Shown: positions 1 to 8,474 of the stretch, one piece after another | How the letters are laid out: each line of letters begins with the position of its first letter | Position numbering within the stretch: position 1 is the stretch's first letter | NCBI GenBank assembly: GCA_030745875.1 | Contig: JASLNT010000078.1 | Location: 31,008-95,007 of the forward strand | Reading direction: 5' to 3' | DNA from: Phycisphaerae bacterium | GTDB taxonomy: Bacteria; Planctomycetota; Phycisphaerae; SM23-33 | Length of the DNA: 64,000 nucleotides | The notes under the pieces: model-generated | Told to the model about the DNA's origin: nothing | What the model saw: the letters and a program-made list of their open reading frames with translations, nothing else | The model's database searches: none | Made by a program: the position numbers and the translations under genes

Positions 1-676
1 CGGCGGCCAATAGAGATACATCCAATTGCTCTGACGCCTCAGCGCCAAGGCGATCGTAGGCGTCGTATACCTCGACGGTCGAACACATCATCCGGCTCAT
101 CACAATGACCGCCGCAAACCCGCAAACGCCCAGCGGCTCGACAAGTTCGCCCCGCCCGGTGAGTCTGACCGCCGGCGGACCGAGAAACAGCGGAACGTCG
201 CTGCCAAGCTCGGCGGCCATCGCACACAACACCGATTCGTCAAGCCTCAGCCCCCATAGTTCATTCAGACCTATCAACGCGGCGGCGGCATCCGACGATC
301 CGCCGCCCAGACCGGCGCCGGGAGGAATAGCTTTGATCAGCTTAATGTCAACACCGCAAACGTCCCCGCCCTCGGCCGCCAGTTCGGCCGCCCGCATCAC
401 CAGGTTCTCCGCCGGCGGGCCGCAGTCAGCTCCGACACAGTCCAGCACGATTCGATCGTCAGTGCGCGGACGAATCTCCAGACTGTCGTAAAGTGTGATT
501 TTCGCAACGATCGAATCGATAGGATGGAAACCATCCGGGCCCGGGGGAGCGACCAGGAGGTTAAGATTGATCTTCGCCGGAGCGTGCAGGCCCAGTCCCC
601 CGCCGTCCAACGGACGTCGAGCGGGCATGGGCGGAAGTTCCGCGAACCGACGGTCCTCTGTGTGATCCTGACTCAT
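1..676 (-). CDS. ispE: 4-diphosphocytidyl-2-C-methyl-D-erythritol kinase (partial, C-terminus outside window)
   Basis: GHMP-family kinase of the MEP isoprenoid pathway; it phosphorylates CDP-methylerythritol in the cytosol. The ATG at 676 opens a frame of 225 residues that runs off the left edge, so the gene is incomplete here. Residues 31-42 are the family hallmark HAPAKINLNLLV, with K35 matching the catalytic lysine. Residues 120-134 form the glycine/serine ATP loop (GAGLGGGSSDAAAAL). Residues 159-164 (SDVPLF) carry the likely catalytic D160. About 20 extra residues precede the usual start; an internal start is possible, but none is closer to the hallmark. Uppermost-pathway partner UppS is encoded nearby at 3038. 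Identification is by motif and is secure. Confidence 0.93.
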   Translation of the reverse strand, partial: MSQDHTEDRRFAELPPMPARRPLDGGGLGLHAPAKINLNLLVAPPGPDGFHPIDSIVAKITLYDSLEIRPRTDDRIVLDCVGADCGPPAENLVMRAAELAAEGGDVCGVDIKLIKAIPPGAGLGGGSSDAAAALIGLNELWGLRLDESVLCAMAAELGSDVPLFLGPPAVRLTGRGELVEPLGVCGFAAVIVMSRMMCSTVEVYDAYDRLGAEASEQLDVSLLAA

Positions 677-920
677 GTACGTCGCATTCCCAGTGTTTCC
701 GAATCACCGCAAGTCCGCCGATTCCCTGCAAAGGAACTCTCAGAATGCGGCTTGGCGATCAGTATGCACGGGATACCTGCAGTACACAACCCGGAAATGT
801 GAGCAGAGTCGCCATCCGGCGGCTCGACGCGTATGCACGCCGACTCCGGTTGGCAAATCGCACTGCAACAAAGCGGTGCAGAACGCGTCATGGACCATAT
901 GTTGGAAATGCGAGATCAGG

Positions 921-1124
921 TTAGATCGCTATTGAGCCCAAGTCGTCCTGCGAGTCCGATCCGGAATTGCCAAAAACCGACAACCCGGCCGATACTCTCG
1001 CAGCATAGCGGATCACGTTGGCTCTCCTGGCCTTCTCGATCTCATGGTCCAGCTCGTCTGTTTCGCTGTGAGTTGCGCAGTGGCTCGGTCGATATGCCCG
1101 GACGCTGTAACCTCCGTTGTACAT
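921..1124 (-). CDS. Small hypothetical protein, 67 aa
   Basis: Not recognised with certainty. The ATG at 1124 is preceded by GAGGT six bases upstream on the minus strand, a good ribosome-binding site, and the 67-residue product has a sensible composition. A charged segment (DELDHEIEKARRANVIRY, about residues 23-40) could form a helix and is followed by an alanine/valine-rich stretch; the C-terminus is acidic. There is no signal peptide or metal motif. It lies 244 bases upstream of ispE on the same strand, and no other gene is visible between 677 and 920. A possible promoter lies about 90 bases upstream. It could be a chance frame, but the start site argues otherwise. Confidence 0.5.
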   Translation of the reverse strand: MYNGGYSVRAYRPSHCATHSETDELDHEIEKARRANVIRYAARVSAGLSVFGNSGSDSQDDLGSIAI

Positions 1125-1214
1125 CTCGTTACCTCTACGATTTGAAAAATGAATAAATCCTAAATGCTAAGGCCAGCCCTCCATAGCTAACCTTACTACT
1201 CCAGTTGACATCTT

Positions 1215-1244
1215 ATTATGCGCTTATTCAAACGGACGCCGCAA
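1215..1244 (-). promoter_or_regulatory. Possible sigma-70-type promoter for the small gene at 1124
   Basis: On the minus strand TTGCGG (1239-1244) is followed after 18 bases by CATAAT (1215-1220). The surrounding stretch 1140-1290 is clearly AT-richer than its flanks. The predicted transcript would start near 1208 and reach the small gene after about 85 bases. This is by eye only, and planctomycete promoters are poorly characterised. Confidence 0.3.
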
Positions 1245-1286
1245 GGAAAAATTATATTTTTTCTCGCGTAAAACATGGCCTTCTTT

Positions 1287-1592
1287 TCACTCTCTCCGAG
1301 GCGTAGCGATAGGCATTTCGCACTCGGAGGCTACGTCGATTAATTCCTGCCTTTCAAGGTCTTCCAAGCGCTTGCCGCGCGAGCCAAGAATCTCGTTGAA
1401 CTTGATGCATTTGTCCTGCATGCATTCGTGAGTGTCGTGCGTTCCACCGACCAGGACAAAATTCTCAGCCTTGGTTACGCGCACTTGTTCGTCGTCACAA
1501 TCCGTCCCCACACCGAGCAACATCGCTTTGTTTTTCCGTTTGTCGCCCACGGGCGGCCTCCTGCTGGTTCCGAGTTTTCGGTATTGTACCAT
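1287..1592 (-). CDS. Conserved hypothetical protein, 101 aa
   Basis: A small soluble protein of unknown function. The start is set at the ATG at 1592 (MVQYRKLGTSRRPP...); an in-frame TTG lies four codons further out, but neither has a strong ribosome-binding site. The sequence has a basic N-terminus (residues 4-18), a central block rich in G, V and T (GVGTDCDDEQVRVTKAENF), the motif VGGTHDTHECMQ with His and Cys residues, and an amphipathic C-terminal helix (GKRLEDLERQELIDVA). From memory, similar small proteins recur in Planctomycetes, but this could not be checked here. It is divergent from purA, whose promoter lies between them. Confidence 0.7.
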   Translation of the reverse strand: MVQYRKLGTSRRPPVGDKRKNKAMLLGVGTDCDDEQVRVTKAENFVLVGGTHDTHECMQDKCIKFNEILGSRGKRLEDLERQELIDVASECEMPIATPRRE

Positions 1593-1655
1593 CGGCAATC
1601 TCAACTGGAAGCAAAAAAAGCCGCCCGCCTGCCGACGATATGATCCTCAAAATGC

Positions 1656-1683
1656 TTGACACCCGAGTACAAGGCAATATCCT
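1656..1683 (+). promoter_or_regulatory. Candidate promoter of the purA-uppS-cdsA operon
   Basis: A consensus -35 box TTGACA (1656-1661) is followed after 16 bases by TATCCT (1678-1683). The transcript would start near 1690 and run about 40 bases to the purA ATG at 1731, which has GGAG seven bases upstream. The perfect -35 box makes this one of the better promoter candidates in the window, although the -10 matches only four of six positions. Confidence 0.45.
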
Positions 1684-1730
1684 AGTGCGGTCACGCTTCG
1701 TATGAATTCTCAACCGAATGGAGTAATCCT

Positions 1731-3041
1731 ATGTCTGGTCGGAATGTTACCGTAGTTGGTTTGCAATGGGGAGATGAAGGCAAGGGCAAGATTGTCGACG
1801 CCCTAGCCGGGCACATGCGATATGTCGTGCGCTTCTGCGGAGGCGCCAACGCCGGGCACACCGTACTGGTCGGGGAGGAGAAGTTCGCCCTGCACCTGAT
1901 CCCCTGCGGAGTATTGCGCCAAGGTGTCTGCAACATCGTAGGCAACGGGGTGGCGTTCGATCCGGCTACGGCGTGGGGAGAGCTGTCGGCCTTACGCGAT
2001 AGAGGAGTGACCGTCACCAGCGAGAACTTCCGCGTATCGTCCGCCGCCAGCGTGGTTATGCCCTGGCACAAACTCCAGGACACTCTAAGCGAGGCCAGTC
2101 TCGCCAAAGGCAAGAAGATCGGAACAACCGCCCGAGGCATCGGACCGTGCTACAGCGACAAGGCCAATCGCACGACGTCCATACGAGCCGCGGATCTCAC
2201 CAATCCGGAAGTTCTAGCCGAGAAGATACGCAGCATTGTGGATATTAAGAACCGTACTTTCTCGGCGCTGTACGAGGCTGAACCCATGGATGCCGAGGCG
2301 ATAGTCGCCGAGTACGTCCAACTGGGCGAAAACCTGGCCGATATGATCTGCAACACCGGCGGGCTGCTGCGCCAGGCTGTAGCTGATGACGTACCGATCC
2401 TGTTCGAAGGCGGACAGGGAAGCATGCTGGACGTGGATCACGGAACCTATCCGTTCGTCACAAGCTCGAACGTCACCGCCTGCGGAGTTCCGAGCGGCGC
2501 GGGTATCCCCCCGTCTGAGGTCGGTCGAGTCGTCGGGCTGATCAAGGCGTATTCAACCCGCGTTGGCGAAGGGCCCTTCCCCACAGAGCAGGACAACGAA
2601 ACCGGAAACGCCATCCGGGAAGCCGGGCACGAGTACGGTACGACCACCGGGCGCCCGAGGCGATGCGGATGGTTCGACGCGTTCGCCGTCAAGTACGCGG
2701 TGGATCTGTCCGGCGCCGACGAATTGGCGTTGAGCCTGCTGGACGTATTGACCGACATGGGCGAACTGAAGATATGCACGGGATACAGCACCGACGGTCA
2801 GGCCCATGAGATGTTCGATCCGGCCGCCATGAGCGGAGTCCAGTGCGACTACGAAACCCTGCCCGGATGGGACTGCGATATAACCGGATGCAAAACCTTC
2901 GAAGAACTCCCCGCCGAAGCCCAAAACTACGTCAATCGCGTTGAGGAGTTGCTGCAGACGCCGGTGGGCTTTGTTTCGGTCGGACCGGAACGCTCACAGA
3001 CGATCGTCCACAACTCCAAAACCGAAGGCCTCGACAAATGA
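1731..3041 (+). CDS. purA: Adenylosuccinate synthase
   Basis: Catalyses the GTP-dependent ligation of IMP and aspartate to adenylosuccinate, the first committed step to AMP. The 436-residue length is normal for the family. Residues 8-23 (VVGLQWGDEGKGKIVD) form the GTP-binding/catalytic loop with D15 as the general base; CGGANAGHTV supplies the catalytic His; GTTARGIGPCYSDKANR and the C-terminal STRVGEGPFPTE and GRPRRCGWFDAF blocks are all intact. The ATG is preceded by GGAG at proper spacing. The stop codon overlaps the uppS start (ATGA), so the three genes purA-uppS-cdsA are translationally coupled, an unusual purine/isoprenoid/phospholipid grouping. Confidence 0.98.
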   Translation: MSGRNVTVVGLQWGDEGKGKIVDALAGHMRYVVRFCGGANAGHTVLVGEEKFALHLIPCGVLRQGVCNIVGNGVAFDPATAWGELSALRDRGVTVTSENFRVSSAASVVMPWHKLQDTLSEASLAKGKKIGTTARGIGPCYSDKANRTTSIRAADLTNPEVLAEKIRSIVDIKNRTFSALYEAEPMDAEAIVAEYVQLGENLADMICNTGGLLRQAVADDVPILFEGGQGSMLDVDHGTYPFVTSSNVTACGVPSGAGIPPSEVGRVVGLIKAYSTRVGEGPFPTEQDNETGNAIREAGHEYGTTTGRPRRCGWFDAFAVKYAVDLSGADELALSLLDVLTDMGELKICTGYSTDGQAHEMFDPAAMSGVQCDYETLPGWDCDITGCKTFEELPAEAQNYVNRVEELLQTPVGFVSVGPERSQTIVHNSKTEGLDK

Positions 3042-3814
3042 AGGGCCTGGCGCCGGAGATCATCACCGCCGCACGAGCCGAATTGGAAATACCCGAAGAC
3101 CATATCCCCAATTCGGTGGCGGTTATCATGGACGGCAACGGCAGGTGGGCTCAACAGCGCGGACTGCCCCGCGTAGCCGGACACGCCAAAGGCGCCCTGG
3201 CCGTGCGCAAGATCGTGAAGGAATCGGCCAGGCTCGGGCTCGGAGCCCTGACTCTATTCGGTTTTTCCGTGCAGAACTGGCGCCGACCGGCCGATGAAAT
3301 CGACGCCCTGATGGTTCTCTACGCCAAGTACCTCGCATCCGAACGCGAGATGGTGATGACCTGCAATATCCGCATGCGACACATTGGCAGCAGAGACGGG
3401 CTGCCCAAGAGCGTTCTGGACGAAATCGACCGTACTGAAGAAGTGTCCAAAACCAACACGGGGATGCACATGTGCCTGGCGCTGAATTATGGAAGCCGGG
3501 CGGAAATCACACGCGCTGTCCGCAACATCGTCGGTAAAGTTGTCGATGGCGATATTGACATAGACGAGATCAGCGACGAGACGATCTCGCAGGCGCTCTA
3601 CACGGGCGGCGTACCGGACCCGGATCTGGTGGTGAGAACATCGGGTGAACTTCGATTGAGCAATTTCCTGCTTTGGCAGAGTTCCTATGCCGAACTGTAC
3701 GCCACTGAAACTCTCTGGCCCGATTTCGATGAAGCTGAATTTCATAACGCCCTCAGGGCGTACGGGTCCCGCAACAGACGCTTCGGCCGAATAGACGACT
3801 CGGACTCCGAATGA
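3038..3814 (+). CDS. uppS: Isoprenyl transferase (undecaprenyl diphosphate synthase)
   Basis: Cis-prenyltransferase that extends farnesyl diphosphate with isopentenyl units to make the undecaprenyl carrier used for cell-envelope glycans. The protein has 258 residues. Early in the sequence VIMDGNGRWAQQRGLPRVAGH contains the catalytic Asp and the diphosphate-binding Arg/Asn. The block LTLFGFSVQNWRRP replaces the more common FSSENW motif; ALNYGSRAEI follows; near the end PDPDLVVRTSGELRLSNFLLWQ and SYAELYATETLWPDF complete the signature. It overlaps purA upstream and cdsA downstream by four bases each (ATGA). The cdsA neighbour is a very common pairing in bacteria. Confidence 0.97.
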   Translation: MKGLAPEIITAARAELEIPEDHIPNSVAVIMDGNGRWAQQRGLPRVAGHAKGALAVRKIVKESARLGLGALTLFGFSVQNWRRPADEIDALMVLYAKYLASEREMVMTCNIRMRHIGSRDGLPKSVLDEIDRTEEVSKTNTGMHMCLALNYGSRAEITRAVRNIVGKVVDGDIDIDEISDETISQALYTGGVPDPDLVVRTSGELRLSNFLLWQSSYAELYATETLWPDFDEAEFHNALRAYGSRNRRFGRIDDSDSE

Positions 3815-4650
3815 AGACAAGAATCATATTAGGCTCGGTTATGATCTCGGTGCTGGCTGGCGTGATGGCGCTGGACTGGTGGCTCGAACATGCGCGGATA
3901 ATCCGGGGGCTTCCGATCGCAATACTACTAATGTTGATCGCCTCGCAAGCCGTCTGGGAAATGGCCAAGCTTTGCGGCTCGGCGGGCGTATTGATCCTCG
4001 GACTGTCCGGTGTGATCGGCGCTGCAGGCCTGGGCACGCTTCCTCTGTGGTGGCAGTTTGTAGGCGCCGAGCTTTCCGGTCAGGCGGTGATGCTGCTCTT
4101 GGCGGGGATAGTGTGGATAATCTTCCTGGAGCAGATGATCACCAGGCGAACTACAGACGCCATCCGCACCATCGCCTGCACGATGCTGACCGCTCTGTAC
4201 CTGGGTATCGGCGGAGCGATGATTCTCCAAATCCGAATGTCCGACTCCAATGGATGGATGAAGCTGATAATGTTTCTGGCGGTGGTGAAGTCCACGGATA
4301 TCGGCGCGTATTTCACCGGTTCGGCGATAGGAAAGCACAAGCTCATTCCATGGCTCTCGCCGGGCAAGTCGTGGGAAGGCCTGATCGGGGGTCTTGCCGC
4401 AGCAGCCGGAGTAAGCATACTCATCGCTCATTTCGGATCCGTTGGGCTGGCGATATGGAAGGCCGGACTCTTCGGCGTGATTGTCGGCCTGGCCGGACAG
4501 TTCGGGGATCTGTGCGAAAGCCTCCTCAAGCGATCGGCCAGAATAAAAGACAGTTCGTCGATGGTTCCGGAGTTTGGAGGCGTGCTGGACATAATCGATT
4601 CGCCCCTGATAGCCGCCCCGGCGGCCTACGGATTGTTTGCGATCATGTAG
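3811..4650 (+). CDS. cdsA: Phosphatidate cytidylyltransferase
   Basis: Integral inner-membrane enzyme that makes CDP-diacylglycerol from phosphatidate and CTP. The 279-residue protein is almost entirely hydrophobic helices (about eight membrane segments). The C-terminal family signature is present: KSTDIGAYFTGSAIGKHKL, then GQFGDLCESLLKRSARIKD and PEFGGVLDIIDS, which supply the conserved Ser-x2-Lys-Arg, Lys-Asp and Asp-x-x-Asp-Ser residues. It starts within the uppS stop (ATGA). Its 3' end overlaps the convergent metalloprotease-like gene by eight bases, so there is no room for a separate terminator between them. Confidence 0.95.
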   Translation: MKTRIILGSVMISVLAGVMALDWWLEHARIIRGLPIAILLMLIASQAVWEMAKLCGSAGVLILGLSGVIGAAGLGTLPLWWQFVGAELSGQAVMLLLAGIVWIIFLEQMITRRTTDAIRTIACTMLTALYLGIGGAMILQIRMSDSNGWMKLIMFLAVVKSTDIGAYFTGSAIGKHKLIPWLSPGKSWEGLIGGLAAAAGVSILIAHFGSVGLAIWKAGLFGVIVGLAGQFGDLCESLLKRSARIKDSSSMVPEFGGVLDIIDSPLIAAPAAYGLFAIM

Positions 4651-6013
4651 ACACGGGCGAGCGTCGGCGTTTCCGTCCGCGGCGTAGAACGGCAAGCACG
4701 CCAAAACAGACCATGCCCAGCGACCCCGGTTCGGGAGTCACGAACAGTTCATAGCTCTTCAGATCGGAATGGTTGCCCATGCTATTGGTGATTCGCAGAT
4801 CGATGGTGTGAAGCCCCACGTCAAGACCGGACAACTCCAACTCGATCAACTCGGCGTATCCGCCGTATGAACCGTCGGCGGGCGGAAGATCGATCCAGCC
4901 CTGACCATCGAGATTGTACGAAGCCGGACCGAGCGTGTTGATGGTCATCTTTGCGCCGGATTCGGCCCAGACCTTCGGATTATTATTGTCCATCGGGCGA
5001 ACGTGCCCCGTTCCGGTGAAAGAAAACGTCCCGGCGTCGGCGTCGCCGTCAGCCTGTGTCGCTACGATGTAGGGAATGGTGTCCAGTATGTCCGGTATGC
5101 TGTCGCCGTCGGTGTCAAGATGCCCCACCTGCACGCTGGTGAACGTGCTCGGATCCAGAACAGTATTGAGCATAAGCGCGTTTGGTTGGGGAGCGGGAAT
5201 TTTGGCGCCCTGGGCGTTGCGTTCCGCGTTTCCATTGATCCCGTTGAGATATCCGCTCCTGGCGGTGTTCCGGGCGTTGCTGGCGTAGTACTCGTCCAGG
5301 GCGAAGAATATGTGCCCCAGTTCGTGAGACAGCACTCGGTCGTAGCGGCTGTTTCCCCATCCGCCGTTGCTGTACGTGGTGACCACATACGGGCCGCCGT
5401 AAAGCGAAAACGCAAAGTAACCGTCGGAAAACGCATTGTCGCTGTCGACCGTATCGTTGACTACGTACAGCGTCGCGGCCCAATGAGTGTCGAGAGACGC
5501 TCTCTGGTCGTTGTTAAAGGCTCTTGTGTTAACGTTCGAGTTCGTGTCGGAGTACCCCAACGAGTTCATCACGTCATTCATCCAAAACGAACTGGAACTG
5601 AGCCCGTTCCTGGTGATAGGCTCATAACGCGTATCCAGCGGGACGCCCCCGTTAACGTAGTCAACGGTGATATCCAGTTGGGCGTTGGGATGGTACGATG
5701 AGGTAAGCCCCTCCCAGAACGAGACGGCCTGCTCTATTTCGACGTGCAGATTGGTCAGTTGTCCGGCCGTCCAGTCTTCCTGGTTGCTGTCCAGCGAACC
5801 ATCACTTTCCACGAAGATCACGCTTAGAGCGAAGCTGCCCAAAGCGTAGGCCGACTGATCCTTGTCGTGCGCGCCAAACGGACGCTGGGCCGAGATGCGA
5901 TTCGGACAGGAGACCGCGGACATCGTGAACGCCCCGACAATCACCATCGCCCGAAGCGCGTATAATCTCTGACTCCGGTCGACGGGGTCCCTTTTGGCTC
6001 GTTTGTCTCTCAC
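4643..6013 (-). CDS. Exported zinc-metalloprotease-like protein with PEP-CTERM sorting tail
   Basis: Probable secreted metallopeptidase anchored or sorted through a PEP-CTERM tail. The central motif VLSHELGHIFFALDEYY is an HExxH zinc site with a nearby downstream DEYY, as in metzincin-like peptidases. A thrombospondin-3-like calcium loop (DTDGDSIPDILDT) follows, then a beta-sandwich region. The C-terminus is TPEPGSLG, a hydrophobic helix and an Arg/Lys-rich end, the PEP-CTERM architecture. The GTG at 6013 is chosen because GGAAGAG lies six bases upstream; a longer TTG start (6049) and an ATG at 5947 just before the hydrophobic signal core are alternatives. Substrate unknown. Confidence 0.8.
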   Translation of the reverse strand: MRDKRAKRDPVDRSQRLYALRAMVIVGAFTMSAVSCPNRISAQRPFGAHDKDQSAYALGSFALSVIFVESDGSLDSNQEDWTAGQLTNLHVEIEQAVSFWEGLTSSYHPNAQLDITVDYVNGGVPLDTRYEPITRNGLSSSSFWMNDVMNSLGYSDTNSNVNTRAFNNDQRASLDTHWAATLYVVNDTVDSDNAFSDGYFAFSLYGGPYVVTTYSNGGWGNSRYDRVLSHELGHIFFALDEYYASNARNTARSGYLNGINGNAERNAQGAKIPAPQPNALMLNTVLDPSTFTSVQVGHLDTDGDSIPDILDTIPYIVATQADGDADAGTFSFTGTGHVRPMDNNNPKVWAESGAKMTINTLGPASYNLDGQGWIDLPPADGSYGGYAELIELELSGLDVGLHTIDLRITNSMGNHSDLKSYELFVTPEPGSLGMVCFGVLAVLRRGRKRRRSPVST

Positions 6014-6408
6014 TGGACGCTCTTCCAATCCGCGACACACCTGTCGCAAGATAAGTCAAACTCTCGCCGCAGTGAGCACTGAACCGTCCCGTGAACATCG
6101 GGCAGGTGCGGCCTGTACGAATGTGAAGTCCTCCGAAGAACAGCACTTGTAGGCCGAGTGCATGATAGAAAGAACTAAATACGATCAGATCCTCCATCGA
6201 ACACCGGCGCAAAGCCCCGACTCAGGGGCCAAGCACGTCACGCTCCACAACTACCAGATGGTACCATTAACACACCGATTTGTCAACAGGCAAACCAGTA
6301 TAACCAGTTTGACCCGGCGCCGTTGCGATCACGAGGCAATCCCGGCGAACCCGGAGCAAGAATGCGATTTTTTTTGCCTTCTATCTCATCATGTCCTGCA
6401 TATAACAC

Positions 6409-6436
6409 TTGCAATTGCCGAAGTTACTTGTATATT
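6409..6436 (+). promoter_or_regulatory. Candidate rpsA promoter
   Basis: TTGCAA (6409-6414), a 16-base spacer and TATATT (6431-6436) lie directly upstream of rpsA; the predicted start near 6443 leaves a leader of about 26 bases with CAGGA before the ATG. The rest of the 6014-6408 gap shows no gene. It is AT-richer near 6240-6400 and probably also holds the promoter of the divergent metalloprotease-like gene. Confidence 0.45.
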
Positions 6437-6468
6437 TCACGCGATACGAACCCCCCCAGGACCAGACA

Positions 6469-8037
6469 ATGAACGACGAAATAACACCGATTAACAATGA
6501 CAACTTATTCCGCCCGGCAGACGATGTCGACACCGACGCTGAACTGCAGAAGGAACTCGATGAGGCTCTCGGCGACTCTAGTCTGATGGACCTCATGGAC
6601 TCGGCCGAGAAGAAGAGGCCTGCAAGGCGCTCGAGCACCGCCGGAAGCGATATACAAAGCGGAACGGTCCTTGCGATACAGGACGATGCAATCCTGATCG
6701 AACTGAGCCCAAAAGCCCAGGGCCTTCTGCCCGCCAAGCAATTTGAAGACGAGGGCCTTCCCGCCGAAGGCGACGTGGTGGAGTTCACCGTCGAAGGGTA
6801 CAACAACAGCGATGGTCTCTGGATGCTGAGTCGCCAAGGGGCAATACTCGCCGCCACGTGGGAAACCATTGAGGTCGGCAAGGATGTCGAAGGGCGCGTC
6901 ACCGGACACAACAAGGGCGGGATAGAACTGGACATCAACGGTATCGAAGCGTTCATGCCCGTCAGCCAAATCGAGCGTTTCGGCGGCGTTGAGGATATGT
7001 CGCAATACGTCGGGCAGAAGATCCAGTGCAGGATAGTCGAGATCGACAACTCACGCAGCAACTCCAGCCTGCTGGTGTCGCGCCGCGCGCTGCTCGACGC
7101 CAAAGCCGAGCAGGACAAGGAAGTGCTCTTCGAGACGCTGCAGGAAGGCGCCGTGGTCAGGGGCGTGGTCAGGAACATCATGCCCTACGGCGCATTCGTC
7201 GACATCGGCGGCGCCGACGGCCTGCTGCACGTGCGCGACATGAGCCATTCCCGTGTCGAAAAGCCCGAAGACGTCGTCACCGTCGGACAGGAACTCCAGC
7301 TTTCGGTCCTGAAAGTCGACCGTGAAGAAAAGAAGATCGCTCTGGGCCTCAAGCAGGCCATGCCCGACCCGTGGGAATCGGTCCAGGCTCAGTTCCCCGT
7401 AGGAGAAATCGTCAGCGGACGCGTGGTCAAGCTGATGGACTTCGGAGCGTTTGTGGAGCTTACCCCGGGCGTTGAAGGCCTGATACCCATCAGCGAACTA
7501 ACGTTCGAGCGACGCATAAACCACCCCAAGGAAATCGTAAACGAAGGCGACGTGATCAAAATACGCGTGATGAGCGTCGATCCGGACCGCAAGCGAATCA
7601 GCCTGTCCCTCAAACAGGTTGGCGACGATCCCTGGGTCGGAGCGGCGGTTCGCTGGGCTCCGGACAGCATCGTCGAGGGCGTGGTGACCAGGGAAACTGA
7701 TTTCGGAGCATTCGTGCAACTAACTCCCGGTGTTGAGGGCCTGGTGCATATCAGCGAACTCAGCGAGCAGCGGGTAAACCGCGTCGGCGAGGTCGCTCGC
7801 GAAGGCGAAACTATCCAAGCCAAGGTTATTTCGGTTGATGAAGAGGCCCGCCGCATCAGCCTGTCGATAAAGCAACTGGCGACCTCCGACGATTACGGTT
7901 TCTCAACCGAAGACGACGATCAGCCCGCCCGAACGCCCAAGAAACGCAAGACGCCTCTCAAAGGCGGACTGGGCGGAAGCGGACTTCTGATCCCAATGCC
8001 CGAAGGCCTCCCCGAGGGCCCCGAAGACAGCGAATGA
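6469..8037 (+). CDS. rpsA: 30S ribosomal protein S1-like protein, five S1 domains
   Basis: RNA-binding ribosomal protein that helps recruit mRNA to the 30S subunit. The product of 522 residues has an acidic N-terminal tail (about 1-40) and then five S1/OB repeats: about 47-110, 125-190, 215-280, 300-365 and 385-450. The last three carry the clear signature G-x-V-x3-x-FGAFV-x-L-x-G-x-GL-x-HISEL; the first two are divergent, as in typical S1 proteins where they bind the ribosome. A basic, low-complexity tail (RTPKKRKTPLKGGLGGSG) ends the protein. The ATG at 6469 is preferred to an in-frame start 60 bases upstream because of the CAGGA site before it. E. coli S1 has six domains. Confidence 0.93.
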   Translation: MNDEITPINNDNLFRPADDVDTDAELQKELDEALGDSSLMDLMDSAEKKRPARRSSTAGSDIQSGTVLAIQDDAILIELSPKAQGLLPAKQFEDEGLPAEGDVVEFTVEGYNNSDGLWMLSRQGAILAATWETIEVGKDVEGRVTGHNKGGIELDINGIEAFMPVSQIERFGGVEDMSQYVGQKIQCRIVEIDNSRSNSSLLVSRRALLDAKAEQDKEVLFETLQEGAVVRGVVRNIMPYGAFVDIGGADGLLHVRDMSHSRVEKPEDVVTVGQELQLSVLKVDREEKKIALGLKQAMPDPWESVQAQFPVGEIVSGRVVKLMDFGAFVELTPGVEGLIPISELTFERRINHPKEIVNEGDVIKIRVMSVDPDRKRISLSLKQVGDDPWVGAAVRWAPDSIVEGVVTRETDFGAFVQLTPGVEGLVHISELSEQRVNRVGEVAREGETIQAKVISVDEEARRISLSIKQLATSDDYGFSTEDDDQPARTPKKRKTPLKGGLGGSGLLIPMPEGLPEGPEDSE

Positions 8038-8052
8038 AGCTAAGAGGCGGAG

Positions 8053-8460
8053 ATGCAGGAAATCATCTGGGCCGAGAAATCCAGCGTCGGTGTTGCGAAA
8101 CTCGACGAACAGCACAAGATTCTTATTGGGATGATCAACAAGCTGATCCGGGACCCGCAAGCCGCCACGCGTTCTGAAACCGTGTCGGATGTCCTGGGGG
8201 AAATGACAGACTACGCTCTTAAGCATTTCGCTTATGAAGAGAACTTGATGGTCGACAGCGACTATCCCCGGAGCAAAGAGCACATCAAAGAGCATCTCGC
8301 TTTCCGAGAAACAACCGGGAAATTCTGCTCGGCGACCGCCATCGACGTAAGCGGGATACCCGAAATGCTGCTGGAGCACCTTTCCCAATGGCTCACCCAC
8401 CACATCCTGGAAATAGACATGGCGTACAAGGCGTTCTTCCAGGAGCAAGGAGTACGGTAG
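8053..8460 (+). CDS. Bacteriohemerythrin
   Basis: Oxygen-binding di-iron four-helix-bundle protein of 135 residues. The metal ligands are visible in order: H21 (DEQH), H58 and E62 (HFAYEE), H77 and H81 (EHIKEHLAF), H117 and D122 (HHILEID). This full set supports an oxygen-binding hemerythrin rather than a degenerate member. The ATG is preceded by AGGCGGAG. It begins 15 bases after rpsA on the same strand, so it may be read from the rpsA promoter. Likely role is oxygen storage or sensing in a micro-aerobic bacterium; no fused signalling domain is present. Confidence 0.93.
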   Translation: MQEIIWAEKSSVGVAKLDEQHKILIGMINKLIRDPQAATRSETVSDVLGEMTDYALKHFAYEENLMVDSDYPRSKEHIKEHLAFRETTGKFCSATAIDVSGIPEMLLEHLSQWLTHHILEIDMAYKAFFQEQGVR

Positions 8461-8474
8461 CGCGAACCATCCCG

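Noticed and set aside
105..491. Plus-strand 128-codon frame
   Set aside because: Antisense to ispE, whose minus-strand motifs are unmistakable; low-complexity Ser/Pro-rich product.
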